Shown in pieces: positions 8,125-16,478 of a stretch of DNA of 64,000 nt. The translations under genes were made by a program, and so were the position numbers. Origin of the DNA: Geothrix edaphica (GTDB taxonomy: Bacteria > Acidobacteriota > Holophagae > Holophagales > Holophagaceae); NCBI RefSeq assembly GCF_030268045.1, contig NZ_BSDC01000001.1:248001-312000 (forward strand), written 5' to 3'. Numbering within the stretch: the stretch's first letter is position 1; every line of letters begins with the position of its first letter. The notes under the pieces were generated by a model. That model made no database searches and had not been told where the DNA came from. It saw only the letters and a list, made by a program, of their open reading frames with translations.

Positions 8125-9855
8125 TCAGAAATCCCAGAAGGCGTCGATTTCCTCGTTCGTGAAGTCCCACACGGCCTGGTGGGGCGTGACGGGATCCGAG
8201 CTGAAGAACTCCGGCAGGCGGTCATCGGCGCTGGTCAGGCCGGCCGCCAGGTTGAAGGCCCGCTCGAGCTTCAGGACCGTCTTGCCCAGGCCCGTCACGT
8301 CCTCGCCTGTGAGCTTTGCGCCGAACCGGGCGTTGATCATGGCGATCAGCGCCGGCAGGCACTCGGGAATGTCCAGGGCCGGGAAGGCGATGAAGATGCA
8401 CATGCCCGTGGAATCGATGGCGGCCGTGGCGATCTGCAGGTTCCGGGAGAGCTCGACCTGGCCCTCCTTCTTCAGCGGATCCACCTGGCCGCCCACGTTG
8501 AGGATGTTGGTGGCGATGGTGTAGCCCGCGGTGTGGTCCGCGCCCATGGGGCTGGTGCAGTAGGTGATGCCGATGCCCTTGACCGAGCGGGGGTCGTAGG
8601 CCGGGATGGCCTGGTTCTTCACCACGGGCACCCGGGTGACGCCGTAGGTGCGGCCCACGGCGCCTGCGCCCGAGCCGATCACCCGGCCCAGGGCGGTGCC
8701 CTTGCCGATCTCCTCGCGCAGGATGCGGACCACTTCCTTCCCGTCGCCCCAGGGGAGGAGGCCCGCTTCCATGGCCACGCCGAAGGCCACGGCGGTCTCG
8801 ATGGAGTCGATGCCGAGGTCATCCATGAGGTTGTCCGCCAGGGCGATGTCGTCCAGCTCGGCGATGAGACAGTTGGCGCCCAGGCCCCAGATGGTCTCGT
8901 ACTCGAAGCCGGAGGTCAGGTACTGGCCCTCCTTGTCGTGGTAGACCTGCGAGCACTGGATGACGCAGCCCGCGTGGCAGCCGTGCCGGGGCTTGCCCCC
9001 GCGGGCCACGATGGTGTCGTGCATGGTCTCGCCGCAGATCTGCTCGTGGCCGTCGAACTGGCCGTGCGTGAAGTTCCGGGTCGGCAGGCCGCCCGCCTCG
9101 TGGAGGATGTTGACCAGCACGTTCGTGCCGTAGGTGGGGAGGCCCTGGCCGCTCACGGGGTGGTCCATGAGGGCCTTCGTGAACACGCGGGAGGCGCGCT
9201 TGAAGGCCTCGGGATCCGCGAGCTGGATGCCGGGGGCGCCCTCGTCATCAATGGCGATGAACTTGATCCGCTTGGAGCCCATGACGGCGCCAAGGCCGCC
9301 GCGGCCGTGGCTGCGGATCTTGCCCGAGGGATCCTTCACCGAGATGTTCGCGGACGTGAGCTTCATCTCGCCGGCGGGGCCGATGGCGATCACGCCGGTC
9401 TTCTTGCCGAGGAGCGCCTGGAGGGCGTCGATGACGGCGAAGTTCCCCAGGCCCAGGAGCCCGCGCTCCTCTTCGATGGTGACGCCGTCCTTGCCGACCT
9501 TGAGGGCGTACCAGCCCTCGCCTTTGGGCATGCCCTCGACGATCAGGGCCTTGATGCCCAGGCGCGCGAACATCTGGGCCGCCGTGCCGCCGACGTTGCT
9601 CTCCTTGATGCCCCCCGTCAGCGGGCTCTTGGCGCCGGCGGACAGGCGACCCGAGTTGGACGCCGCCGTGCCCGAGAGCAGCCCGGGCGCGAACACCAGC
9701 TTGTTGTTGGGCCCGAGGGCGTGGCAGGTGGGCGGGACCTCCTTCGCCACGATGGTCGACGTGAGGGCCCGGCCGCCGAGACCGGCCCACTCGGCGGGCA
9801 CCTCCTCGACCGCGGTGGTCAGGTCGGTCATGTTCACGCGCAGGATCTTGTCCAT
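8125..9855 (-). CDS. aor: Tungsten-type aldehyde:ferredoxin oxidoreductase family protein
   Basis: A 576-residue enzyme expected to oxidise aldehydes to acids, or the reverse, with ferredoxin, using a bis-pyranopterin tungsten centre and a 4Fe-4S cluster. Cluster ligands are visible as C293, C297 and C301 (CHAGCVIQC) and C486 (DSTGMC). Family blocks include GLGGRALTS near the N-terminus, GRLSAGAKSPLTGG and GRGGLGAVMGSKRIK. The length is slightly under the usual 600 residues. ATG 9855 is supported by the family N-terminus MDKILRVNM. The promoter region carries a sigma-54 type site and the divergent gene is a sigma-54 activator, so expression is probably inducible. The aldehyde substrate is unknown. 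Confidence 0.93.
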   Translation of the reverse strand: MDKILRVNMTDLTTAVEEVPAEWAGLGGRALTSTIVAKEVPPTCHALGPNNKLVFAPGLLSGTAASNSGRLSAGAKSPLTGGIKESNVGGTAAQMFARLGIKALIVEGMPKGEGWYALKVGKDGVTIEEERGLLGLGNFAVIDALQALLGKKTGVIAIGPAGEMKLTSANISVKDPSGKIRSHGRGGLGAVMGSKRIKFIAIDDEGAPGIQLADPEAFKRASRVFTKALMDHPVSGQGLPTYGTNVLVNILHEAGGLPTRNFTHGQFDGHEQICGETMHDTIVARGGKPRHGCHAGCVIQCSQVYHDKEGQYLTSGFEYETIWGLGANCLIAELDDIALADNLMDDLGIDSIETAVAFGVAMEAGLLPWGDGKEVVRILREEIGKGTALGRVIGSGAGAVGRTYGVTRVPVVKNQAIPAYDPRSVKGIGITYCTSPMGADHTAGYTIATNILNVGGQVDPLKKEGQVELSRNLQIATAAIDSTGMCIFIAFPALDIPECLPALIAMINARFGAKLTGEDVTGLGKTVLKLERAFNLAAGLTSADDRLPEFFSSDPVTPHQAVWDFTNEEIDAFWDF

Positions 9856-9895
9856 GGTGGGCTCCCCTCAAGGTCTCGGATGGATCCCTGACCAA

Positions 9896-9912
9896 GGCAG
9901 GAGGTGTGCCGG
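9896..9912 (-). promoter_or_regulatory. Candidate sigma-54 (-24/-12) promoter of aor
   Basis: Read on the minus strand, CCGGCACACCTCCTGCC has GG and GC separated by exactly ten bases, matching the TGGCAC-N5-TTGC form closely at the invariant pairs. Transcription would start about 30 bases before the aor ATG. The divergent sigma-54 activator gene makes a true site more likely. Confidence 0.6.
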
Positions 9913-10030
9913 TCGCCGGAGGCGGGGGGCTATTCTTGACATAGGTGTCCGCGAAGCCCCGGCCGGCCCGGTCGGGAATGGGAAAAAACGAAGGTCCAAT
10001 CCTCCGGAGCCGCCCCCGATCCTCGGTTTG

Positions 10031-10070
10031 AAACGTTACTTCTTGATCATTTATGTATCGAATCGTTACC
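10031..10070. promoter_or_regulatory. Repeated 10-mer, candidate upstream activator site
   Basis: GAAACGTTAC at 10031-10040 and GAATCGTTAC at 10061-10070 differ in one base and start exactly 30 bases apart, close to three DNA turns. They lie about 130-165 bases upstream of the aor -12 element, the usual distance for enhancer sites of sigma-54 activators. That the AcoR-like protein binds here is inference. Confidence 0.5.
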
Positions 10071-10073
10071 ATG
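10044..10073 (+). promoter_or_regulatory. Possible sigma-70 promoter of the activator gene
   Basis: TTGATC at 10044-10049 and TACCAT at 10068-10073 with 18 bases between them form a weak -35/-10 pair, and the region is unusually AT-rich for this genome. It overlaps the repeated 10-mers, which would allow autoregulation. Confidence 0.3.
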
Positions 10074-10122
10074 ATGGAACAGTTTGGCGCGACCCGCGAC
10101 CGGACTGGCCTCCGGAGGGGCC

Positions 10123-12126
10123 ATGGCGCAGAGGGAGGGGCAGACCACGGAGCGCTGGGCGGTCTGGGACCGCTTCATCCGGGCGGGGAAGATCGAACCC
10201 GGAACGCTGGGCCCTGAGCTGGAGGCCTCATGGCGCCGCTGCCAGGCCGCGGGTGTGGATCCGCTGGCCGGGCGCTCCACGATGGTACTGGGGTCCGCCG
10301 AGTTCGCGGCGCTGGCGGAGCGGAAGCAGGACCTGATCCGGGTCGCCAAGCCCTTCATGGAGAACCTGTACAGCCTGGTGGCGGGCTCCAGCTTCGTGGT
10401 GCTGCTCTTCGACGAGCAGGGGTACCTCCTGGAAGCCGTCGGCAACCCGGACCGCATCCTCGCCTCCCAGGACCTGAACCTGAACAAGGGCGCGCTCTGG
10501 GCCGAAGCCGAGGTGGGCACCAACGGGGCTGGCACGCCGCTGGTGCTGGGCCGCCCCTTCCAGGTCTCGGGGGCGGAGCACTACTGCCAGAAGCACCACC
10601 GGTGGACCTGTTCCGGGGCGCCCATCTTCGACCCCCGGGGCAAGACCATCGGCCTGCTGGATATGACCGGCCCCGTGGACGAGACCCACATCCACACGCT
10701 CGGGCTGGTGATGGCCGCGGTGGAGGCCATCCAGCACGAGCTGGAGGTGGGCCAGAAGAACCGGGAGCTCCGGCTGCTGAACAACCGGCTCTCCAGCATC
10801 ATCCTCACCGTCACTGACGGGGTGCTGGTGCTGGACGTCGATGGCGTCCTCGATCAGATCAACCCCGTGGCGGAGCGGCTGCTGGGCGTCTCCAGCCAGC
10901 AGGCCGCGGGCAAGCGCATCACGGAGCTGGTCCGGGACCTGGGGCCCATCCGCGAGCTGCTGGCGTGGGGCCGGGAGTTCCTGGACCGGGAGCTGGAGCT
11001 GACCTCCGGCCGGGGAACCCTCCAGTGCGTCGCCAGCGGCAAGCCCATCCTGGACGAGGGCGGCGTGGTTAAGGGGGCCGTGCTGTTCGTGAACCCCATC
11101 AACAAGATCAAGGGGCTCATCAACCGCTTCAGCGGGGCCCAGGCCACCTTCCGCTTCGAGGACATCCTGGGGCAGGGGGAATCCCTGCAGCGGGCCGTCC
11201 AGCTGGGCCAGCTGGCCGCGGCCAACGAGAGCAACGTGCTGCTGACCGGCGAAAGCGGGACGGGCAAGGAGATGTTCGCCCACGCCATCCACAACCAGTC
11301 GGAGCGCCGGAAGGGGCCCTTCGTGGCCATCAACTGCGGGGCCATCCCCCGGGAGCTCATCGCCAGCGAGCTGTTCGGCTACCAGGACGGGGCTTTCACA
11401 GGCGCGGCCCGGGGCGGGCGCCCGGGGAAGTTCGAGCTGGCCAGCGGAGGCACCCTCTTCCTGGACGAGATCGGCGACATGCCCCTGGAGCAGCAGATCG
11501 CGCTGCTCCGGGTGCTCCAGGACAAGACCATCACCCGCCTCGGCGGCGACCGGCCCTTCGTGGTGGATGTACGGATCATCTGCGCCACCCACAAGGACCT
11601 GCGGGAGGAGATCCGCAAGGGGACCTTCCGCCAGGACCTCTACTACCGGCTCAACGTCTCCATGATCAGGCTGCCGCCCCTGCGGGAGCATCCGGAGGAC
11701 ATCCCGGAGCTGCTGGAGGCCTTCCTCCACAAGTTCGCCACCCGCAAGGGGGTCGCGAACCTCCGCATCGATCCCGGCGTGAGCGGTGCCCTCCAGGGCT
11801 ATGCCTGGCCCGGCAACATCCGCGAGTTCCAGAACGTGGTCGAGCGGATGGTCCATGCCATCAAGGGCGAGGTGATCACGCTGGGGGACATTCCCGAGGA
11901 GATCCTGCGAGCCCCGGACGCCGCGGCAGCCGTCGCGGCCCCCGCGCCTCCGGGCCCGGCCAGGAATCCGGCGCCCGCGAACCTCCGGGAGCAGCTGCTG
12001 GAGGAGGAGCGGGCGCAGATCCAGGCCTGCCTGCGCGCCTCGAAGGGGAACATGAGCAAGGCGGCCCAGGAGCTGGGGATGGCCCGGAACACCCTCTACC
12101 GGAAACTCCAGAAGCTGGGCATCTGA
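10123..12126 (+). CDS. AcoR-like sigma-54-dependent transcriptional activator
   Basis: A 667-residue enhancer-binding protein with an AcoR-type N-terminal sensory part. A GAF-like region spans about 60-220 (RKQDLIRVAKPFMENL, LLDMTGPVD), a PAS-like region about 230-335, and the AAA+ domain about 340-575. The AAA+ domain has Walker A GESGTGKE near 375, the sigma-54 contact loop GAFTGA near 422 and Walker B LFLDEIGD. A Fis-type helix-turn-helix ends the protein (NMSKAAQELGMARNTLYRKLQKL). AcoR relatives control acetoin, aldehyde or alcohol metabolism. It is divergent from aor and is the obvious candidate regulator. ATG 10123 has GGAGG four bases upstream; a TTG at 10084 is open but lacks support. 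Confidence 0.93.
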   Translation: MAQREGQTTERWAVWDRFIRAGKIEPGTLGPELEASWRRCQAAGVDPLAGRSTMVLGSAEFAALAERKQDLIRVAKPFMENLYSLVAGSSFVVLLFDEQGYLLEAVGNPDRILASQDLNLNKGALWAEAEVGTNGAGTPLVLGRPFQVSGAEHYCQKHHRWTCSGAPIFDPRGKTIGLLDMTGPVDETHIHTLGLVMAAVEAIQHELEVGQKNRELRLLNNRLSSIILTVTDGVLVLDVDGVLDQINPVAERLLGVSSQQAAGKRITELVRDLGPIRELLAWGREFLDRELELTSGRGTLQCVASGKPILDEGGVVKGAVLFVNPINKIKGLINRFSGAQATFRFEDILGQGESLQRAVQLGQLAAANESNVLLTGESGTGKEMFAHAIHNQSERRKGPFVAINCGAIPRELIASELFGYQDGAFTGAARGGRPGKFELASGGTLFLDEIGDMPLEQQIALLRVLQDKTITRLGGDRPFVVDVRIICATHKDLREEIRKGTFRQDLYYRLNVSMIRLPPLREHPEDIPELLEAFLHKFATRKGVANLRIDPGVSGALQGYAWPGNIREFQNVVERMVHAIKGEVITLGDIPEEILRAPDAAAAVAAPAPPGPARNPAPANLREQLLEEERAQIQACLRASKGNMSKAAQELGMARNTLYRKLQKLGI

Positions 12127-12129
12127 GCC

Positions 12130-12702
12130 ATGGGACAGTCCTGGGGGCTCGCAGCGGGAGGCCAAGAGGCGGCGCTGGCCTACCTGGCGGGCATGGCCGC
12201 GGCGCTCTGGCTGCTGAACCGGGCCCGGCGCTCCTTCTGGCTCTTCTCCCTGCTGGTGCTGCCCGGGACCTTCTGCCACGAGCTCTGCCACTGGCTCGCG
12301 GGGCATCTGCTCAACGGGCGCCCCGTCCACTTCACCGTGCTCCCGCGGCGTGAAGGCCGCGGCTTCGTGCTGGGGGCCGTCACCCTCTCGAACCTCCGCT
12401 GGTACAACGCCTTCTTCATCGGCCTCGCGCCCCTGGCCCTGCTGCCCGCCGCCTGGGGCCTGCTCCTGTGGCGGCTCGGCGGCCGGCCCGCCCTGGGCTG
12501 GCCCGAAGTGGCCATGGGGTTCCTCCTGGCGAACCTGGTCTTCGCCTCCGTGCCCTCCTGGCAGGACCTCCGCATCGCGGCCCGCTCTCCCATCGGCTGG
12601 TTGCTGCTGGCGGGGGCGCTGGCGTGGGGGTGGCTGCGGGACGCGAAGCCGGGCTCCGCCCCGGCTCCATCACGCCCGGGTCACGGCAGGAAGAGCGCCT
12701 GA
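12130..12702 (+). CDS. Membrane protein with HELCH zinc-protease-like motif
   Basis: A 190-residue protein with four or five hydrophobic segments. After a membrane helix it has PGTFCHELCHWLAGHLLNG, an HEXXH motif followed by a hydrophobic segment, as in M50-type intramembrane metallopeptidases or their inactive relatives. I cannot identify the second metal ligand with confidence; the later SVPSWQDLR may play that part. The gene starts three bases after the activator stop and could be read through from it. Its 3' end overlaps the convergent flavoprotein gene by 33 bases. Confidence 0.75.
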   Translation: MGQSWGLAAGGQEAALAYLAGMAAALWLLNRARRSFWLFSLLVLPGTFCHELCHWLAGHLLNGRPVHFTVLPRREGRGFVLGAVTLSNLRWYNAFFIGLAPLALLPAAWGLLLWRLGGRPALGWPEVAMGFLLANLVFASVPSWQDLRIAARSPIGWLLLAGALAWGWLRDAKPGSAPAPSRPGHGRKSA

Positions 12703-14022
12703 GGCGGACTCCGCCCAGGCCGCGATGCCCTCGGCCAAGTCCGGGATGCCCGGCCCGAAGCGCGCGGCGCCCAGCCAAACCAGGCCCTGGGGGAGGCCGG
12801 CGAGCACCCGCGCCACCTGCGTGCCGTGGCCCGGCTCCAGCAATGGGAAGGCCCCGGGGCAGACTTCCTCCCGCACCTGCACGGCCTCGGGCAGTTCCGG
12901 CAGCCAGTGGCGGAGCTCGGCGAACACGCCGGCCCAGGTGTGCAGCGCGGGGGCCACGGGATAGGCGCCGCCGAGGTAGGTCCGCAGCTGGAGCAGGCCG
13001 GGCACGCCCCGGGGATCGTCCGCCGCGAGGGACACGGCCCCCAGGAGGCCCCGGCCCTCCGGCGGGTGGATGAGCAGGCCGAGGCCCCGCTCCCAGCCCG
13101 GAACCATGGCATGGCGGCTGTGCCAGACGCGGAGCTCCAGCTGGGGGACGTCCGCCAGGATCCGGCTCGCCGCGGAGGCCACCGGCGCCAGCAGCGAGGA
13201 CGCGGCCTGGGCCGGCAGGGCCAGCACCACGGCCTCCGCCTCGCAGCTGAGGCCCGCCCCGTGGACCCGCCACCGGCCCTGCGTCAGGGGTTCCAGGGCC
13301 TGGGCGGGTCGGTGGGTGTGCACGCAGCCGAGCCGCTCCGTCAGGTCCCGCGCCAGGGCGCCGGTGCCTCCGACGGGCAGGCGCGTGCGCTCCGGGCCCG
13401 CCCGCAGGCCGCCGAGAAGCAGGCCTCCCCGGGCCTCCAGGCGCTGCAGGCGGGGCAGGGCCTCCAGGCCGATGCGCTCCGGCGGTGCCGCCAGCACACC
13501 GGCCACCAGGGCCGGCAGCAGCTCGCGCGCGAAGCCCTCCCCCAGGCGGCGGGCGAAGAAGGCGTGCAGGCTTTCGTCGGTCGCGGTCCCCGCCGGAATG
13601 AAGGGTTCCGCCAGCATCCGCAGCTTCCCGCCGGGCCCGAGGCCCGGCGCACGCAGCAGCCCCGTCAGCGTGGCTGGGCTGGGCTCGCGCCTCCCGCCCC
13701 GGCCCAGCCAGCGGGGGCCTTTCGGCTGGGGAGGGCGCAGCTCCAGATCCAGGTCGTGCAGCAGGCGATCCAGGGCGCCGTCCCGGCCCACCAGGAGCCC
13801 CTGGGGACCCCGCTCCAGGAAGCCCGGCTCACCGGCCGGACCAGGCCAGGGCAGCGTCTGTGCCCAGCCGCCCGCCGCGTGGGAGGCCTCCCAGACCTCG
13901 ACCTCGCAGCCGCGCCGGCGCAGGTGCCACGCCGCGAGAAGGCCGGAGATTCCGCCCCCCAGGACGAGGATGCGCGCGCTGTTCCTGTTCCCTTCCACAC
14001 CACCCCGTGGCCCGCCCGCCAT
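12670..14022 (-). CDS. Protoporphyrinogen oxidase-like FAD-dependent oxidoreductase
   Basis: A 450-residue flavoprotein of the HemY/HemG-type amine-oxidase superfamily. It has an N-terminal FAD fold ILVLGGGISGLLAAWHL with EVWEASHAAGG, the substrate-side block FLERGPQGLL, a substrate-domain start LPVGGTGALARDL and a C-terminal FAD contact GLVWLGAARFGPGIPDLAEG. The first and last blocks match coproporphyrinogen/protoporphyrinogen oxidases, so a role in heme synthesis is plausible. No other heme gene adjoins it. The 3' end overlaps the convergent membrane protein gene. ATG 14022 lies 14 residues ahead of the FAD fold; GGTGGGG upstream may serve as ribosome site. Confidence 0.82.
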   Translation of the reverse strand: MAGGPRGGVEGNRNSARILVLGGGISGLLAAWHLRRRGCEVEVWEASHAAGGWAQTLPWPGPAGEPGFLERGPQGLLVGRDGALDRLLHDLDLELRPPQPKGPRWLGRGGRREPSPATLTGLLRAPGLGPGGKLRMLAEPFIPAGTATDESLHAFFARRLGEGFARELLPALVAGVLAAPPERIGLEALPRLQRLEARGGLLLGGLRAGPERTRLPVGGTGALARDLTERLGCVHTHRPAQALEPLTQGRWRVHGAGLSCEAEAVVLALPAQAASSLLAPVASAASRILADVPQLELRVWHSRHAMVPGWERGLGLLIHPPEGRGLLGAVSLAADDPRGVPGLLQLRTYLGGAYPVAPALHTWAGVFAELRHWLPELPEAVQVREEVCPGAFPLLEPGHGTQVARVLAGLPQGLVWLGAARFGPGIPDLAEGIAAWAESASGALPAVTRA

Positions 14023-14127
14023 CGCCCCACCGCAGGAGCCCGGGCATCGCCAGACCGACTATATCGGGGGCGGGCGCCGATCCTTCCCCGTTTTCTGCCG
14101 AGGCCAGGAAACCCCGGTGCGATCAGC

Positions 14128-15423
14128 TCACCCGCGTTCCTTGTCCTTGTCCTTGTCCTTTTCCGGATCAGGCTTGGGCTTGGCTTTGGGGGCCGGATCA
14201 GGCTTGGGCTTGGCTTTCTCCACGGGATGAGGCGCGGGTTCCGGCCGTCGCTCGAGCTGCGGTTGGGGCCTGGGAGCAGGCTGTGGATCAGGCCTCGGCG
14301 CGGGTTTCCGATCAGGTTCAGGAAGAGGGCGCGGGGCCGGCTCCGGGCGGCGCTCAGGCGCGGGCCGCACGGGCGGTTCTTCCTTGGGCCTGGGGGTCGG
14401 ATGCAGGGTGGGCTCCCGGCTGGGTTCCGGGGCTGGCCGCGGGGCCGGCTCCGGGCGGCGCTCAGGCGCAGGCCGCACGGGCGGTTCTTCCTTGGGCCTG
14501 GGTGTCGGATGGGGCGCAGGCTCCCGGCTGGGTTCCGGGGCGGGACGCGAGGCCGGCGCGGGCTGGCGCTCAGAGGCAGGGCGCCCTTCCGCGGGGCGCG
14601 GCTTCGATTCCTGTGCCGGGCTGGCGGGCCTTGTCGCAGGAGTCGGGCTCTTCACGGGCGGTGGCAGGGTTTTCGGCGTGGCCTTCAGGACGGCCTCTGG
14701 CACCTGCCCACCGGGGGCCTTGGCCGGCACCACGCTCCTGGGGGAGAAATCGGCGGGACGCACGGTGGCCGCCACGGGCGGTTTGCCGCGGTTCACCGAG
14801 GCCAGGAGTTCCCGGTTCTGGCTGGCGACCTCATGATGCCGGGTCTGCTCTGCGGTGGGCTGCACGTGGGCTTCCCGCGCCCACGTCCGATCCCGCTCCG
14901 TGGGGGCGACATTCACGCCTCCGGTGCCGCCGTTGTAGGCGATGTAGGTGTTGTTGTTGACGACCGTCTTGTTGTAGACGTAGGTGATGCTGCTGGTGTT
15001 CACATTGGTGACGGAGCGGTTGTAGTAGTAGTCCTGCCCCTGCCAGTAGCCGCCTTCGAAGCCATCACCTCCATAGCCATGGCCGTAGTTGATGCCGCCG
15101 TAGAAGCCCACGTGGAGCCCCCAATAGCCCCGGTGGAACTCGAAGAATTCGCCTTCCCACCCCCAATAGCCGGGCGTCCAGAGCAGGCCTCTCTGGGGGA
15201 TCCGCACCCAGGTGCCGGGAACCCAGTAGTAGCCATCGCCGCCCCAGGCCCAATAGCCAGGTGTCCAGGCGTACCCGTACTCGGGAACCATGGGCTGTTC
15301 GTAGATGGGAATCGGCGGGGGCCCGATGGTGATCTGGATGCTGATCTGCGCGAGCAGGGCGGAGGGCGCGGCCATCGCCAGAAGGACGTAGGTGAGCCGG
15401 GGAAGGAATCGCTGGGCAAGCAT
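14128..15423 (-). CDS. Secreted YXWGXW-repeat protein with proline-rich repeat tail
   Basis: A 431-residue protein in two parts. After a signal peptide (MLAQRFLPRLTYVLLAMAAPSALLAQ) comes a Tyr/Trp/Gly-rich region, about 40-130, with YAWTPGYWAWGGDGYYWVPG and WTPGYWGWEGEFF, the YXWGXW pattern common in acidobacterial and proteobacterial envelope proteins. An Asn/Thr-rich strand region follows (NRSVTNVNTSSITYVYNKTVV). The C-terminal half is Pro, Arg, Glu and Lys rich with perfect-frame repeats, ending KDKDKDKERG. It is probably an envelope or matrix protein of unknown function. ATG 15423 has GGAGGAG seven bases upstream; an in-frame ATG at 15594 lacks a signal sequence. Confidence 0.82.
   Translation of the reverse strand: MLAQRFLPRLTYVLLAMAAPSALLAQISIQITIGPPPIPIYEQPMVPEYGYAWTPGYWAWGGDGYYWVPGTWVRIPQRGLLWTPGYWGWEGEFFEFHRGYWGLHVGFYGGINYGHGYGGDGFEGGYWQGQDYYYNRSVTNVNTSSITYVYNKTVVNNNTYIAYNGGTGGVNVAPTERDRTWAREAHVQPTAEQTRHHEVASQNRELLASVNRGKPPVAATVRPADFSPRSVVPAKAPGGQVPEAVLKATPKTLPPPVKSPTPATRPASPAQESKPRPAEGRPASERQPAPASRPAPEPSREPAPHPTPRPKEEPPVRPAPERRPEPAPRPAPEPSREPTLHPTPRPKEEPPVRPAPERRPEPAPRPLPEPDRKPAPRPDPQPAPRPQPQLERRPEPAPHPVEKAKPKPDPAPKAKPKPDPEKDKDKDKERG
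14331..14546 (-). repeat. Two tandem 108-bp copies inside the proline-rich tail
   Basis: Copies start at 14331 and 14439 and encode a 36-residue unit containing PHPTPRPKEEPPVRPAPERR, with only a few substitutions (PAPH versus PTLH). The length keeps the frame. A third, decayed unit follows. A separate short repeat of GGATCAGGCTTGGGCTTGGC lies near 14168-14215. Copy number could vary between strains. Confidence 0.8.
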
Positions 15424-15652
15424 GAGGTGCTCCTCCAAGAATCGTTGGGCCGCAGAGGGGTGGTTCGGAGCGGGAGACGATCCACCCCCGCTCCGCCTGA
15501 TGGCGAAGATCACGGGAAGCACGACCCCCAAAGGGGGCAGGGCCCTTCCGCGAACGTGGATAAGCAGGTTCCGAGCCGCCGCCATAAACATCATTTTTGA
15601 AGTTGTTTATGGCTTCCCGATACCCGGTGGCGCGGGCGGGCCCATCAATATG

Positions 15653-15669
15653 GAGGGGGCTTCCCCCTC
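15653..15669 (-). terminator. Short perfect hairpin after the LytTR regulator gene
   Basis: GAGGGGG and CCCCCTC form a seven-base stem with a three-base loop. It lies about 70 bases beyond the response regulator stop on the minus strand, but the following bases are not a clear T-run, so it is a weak terminator candidate. The rest of 15424-15737 contains no gene that I can support; it must hold the promoter of the YXWGXW gene. Confidence 0.35.
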
Positions 15670-15737
15670 AATTTGAAGGAGTAGGAGCCGCCGCCCGCTG
15701 CCCCTGGGGCCGGGGCGGCTTCAGGGGCCCGGGCGTC

Positions 15738-16478
15738 TCAGCGCTTCCCCACCTGGATGCACTCTTTCGTCTTGGGGGTCATGGCCCGGCTGACGGTCAG
15801 CTCCACCTTGGGGGCGACCATCACCTTGATCCGCCCCACGGAGGCCGGGCGGATCCCCTTGACCATCCCGGGGCGCAGCAGCAGGTGGCGCTGAATGCGG
15901 ACCATGCCGTCCTCCGGGAAGGTCTGCTCCACCTCCGACAAGGCGGCCCAGCGCGTCAGATAGCGGTTCTGGCCGCGGCAGGCCCAGACCTGGTTCTGCT
16001 CCAGTTCGAAGTGCGTGACCAGCTCCAGCTCCATGTAGATCTCCCCGTCGCCGGCCCGGATGGGGAAGCGGATCGGGGGCGGCACGAGGGCCTTCAGTTC
16101 GGTCGGGCTCAGGGGCCGGATCAGCCGATCCCGCAGGCGCTGCAGGCATTTCGCCAGCCGGTCCTCGAACACCGGTTTCAGCAGGTAGTCCACGGCCGCG
16201 AGCTCGAACGCGCGCACCGCATAGGTGGAGTAGGCCGTCACGAAGACCACGGGCGGGGTGTCCGGGGCCTCCGCCAGCACCTCCAGACCGCTGAGGCCGG
16301 GCATCTGGATGTCCAGGAAGATGACATCCGCTTCGTGGGGTTCCTTCAGCCACTGGAGCAGGGCGACGCCGTCACCGAGCTCCGCCACGACGGTGCAGCC
16401 GGCCTCCAGGAGCAGCCGCGAGAGCCGCTCCCGGGCCAGGGGCTCGTCATCAACTACAAGGGCCTTCAGGGACTTCAT
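15738..16478 (-). CDS. LytTR-type two-component response regulator
   Basis: A 246-residue regulator with a receiver domain (about 5-120; acidic pair DDE at 10-12, phosphoacceptor D56 in FLDIQMPG, VTAYSTYAVRAFE, K of LLKPV) and a LytTR DNA-binding domain (about 145-240, with FELEQNQVWACRGQNRYLT and VRIQRHLLLRPGMVKGI). LytTR proteins bind paired 9-bp direct repeats. It overlaps the 3' end of the kinase gene by 29 bases, forming one operon. In many Gram-positives such pairs sense peptides; the peptide gene just upstream makes that attractive here. Candidate target repeats are listed at 17812-17846 and 21063-21096. Confidence 0.93.
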   Translation of the reverse strand: MKSLKALVVDDEPLARERLSRLLLEAGCTVVAELGDGVALLQWLKEPHEADVIFLDIQMPGLSGLEVLAEAPDTPPVVFVTAYSTYAVRAFELAAVDYLLKPVFEDRLAKCLQRLRDRLIRPLSPTELKALVPPPIRFPIRAGDGEIYMELELVTHFELEQNQVWACRGQNRYLTRWAALSEVEQTFPEDGMVRIQRHLLLRPGMVKGIRPASVGRIKVMVAPKVELTVSRAMTPKTKECIQVGKR

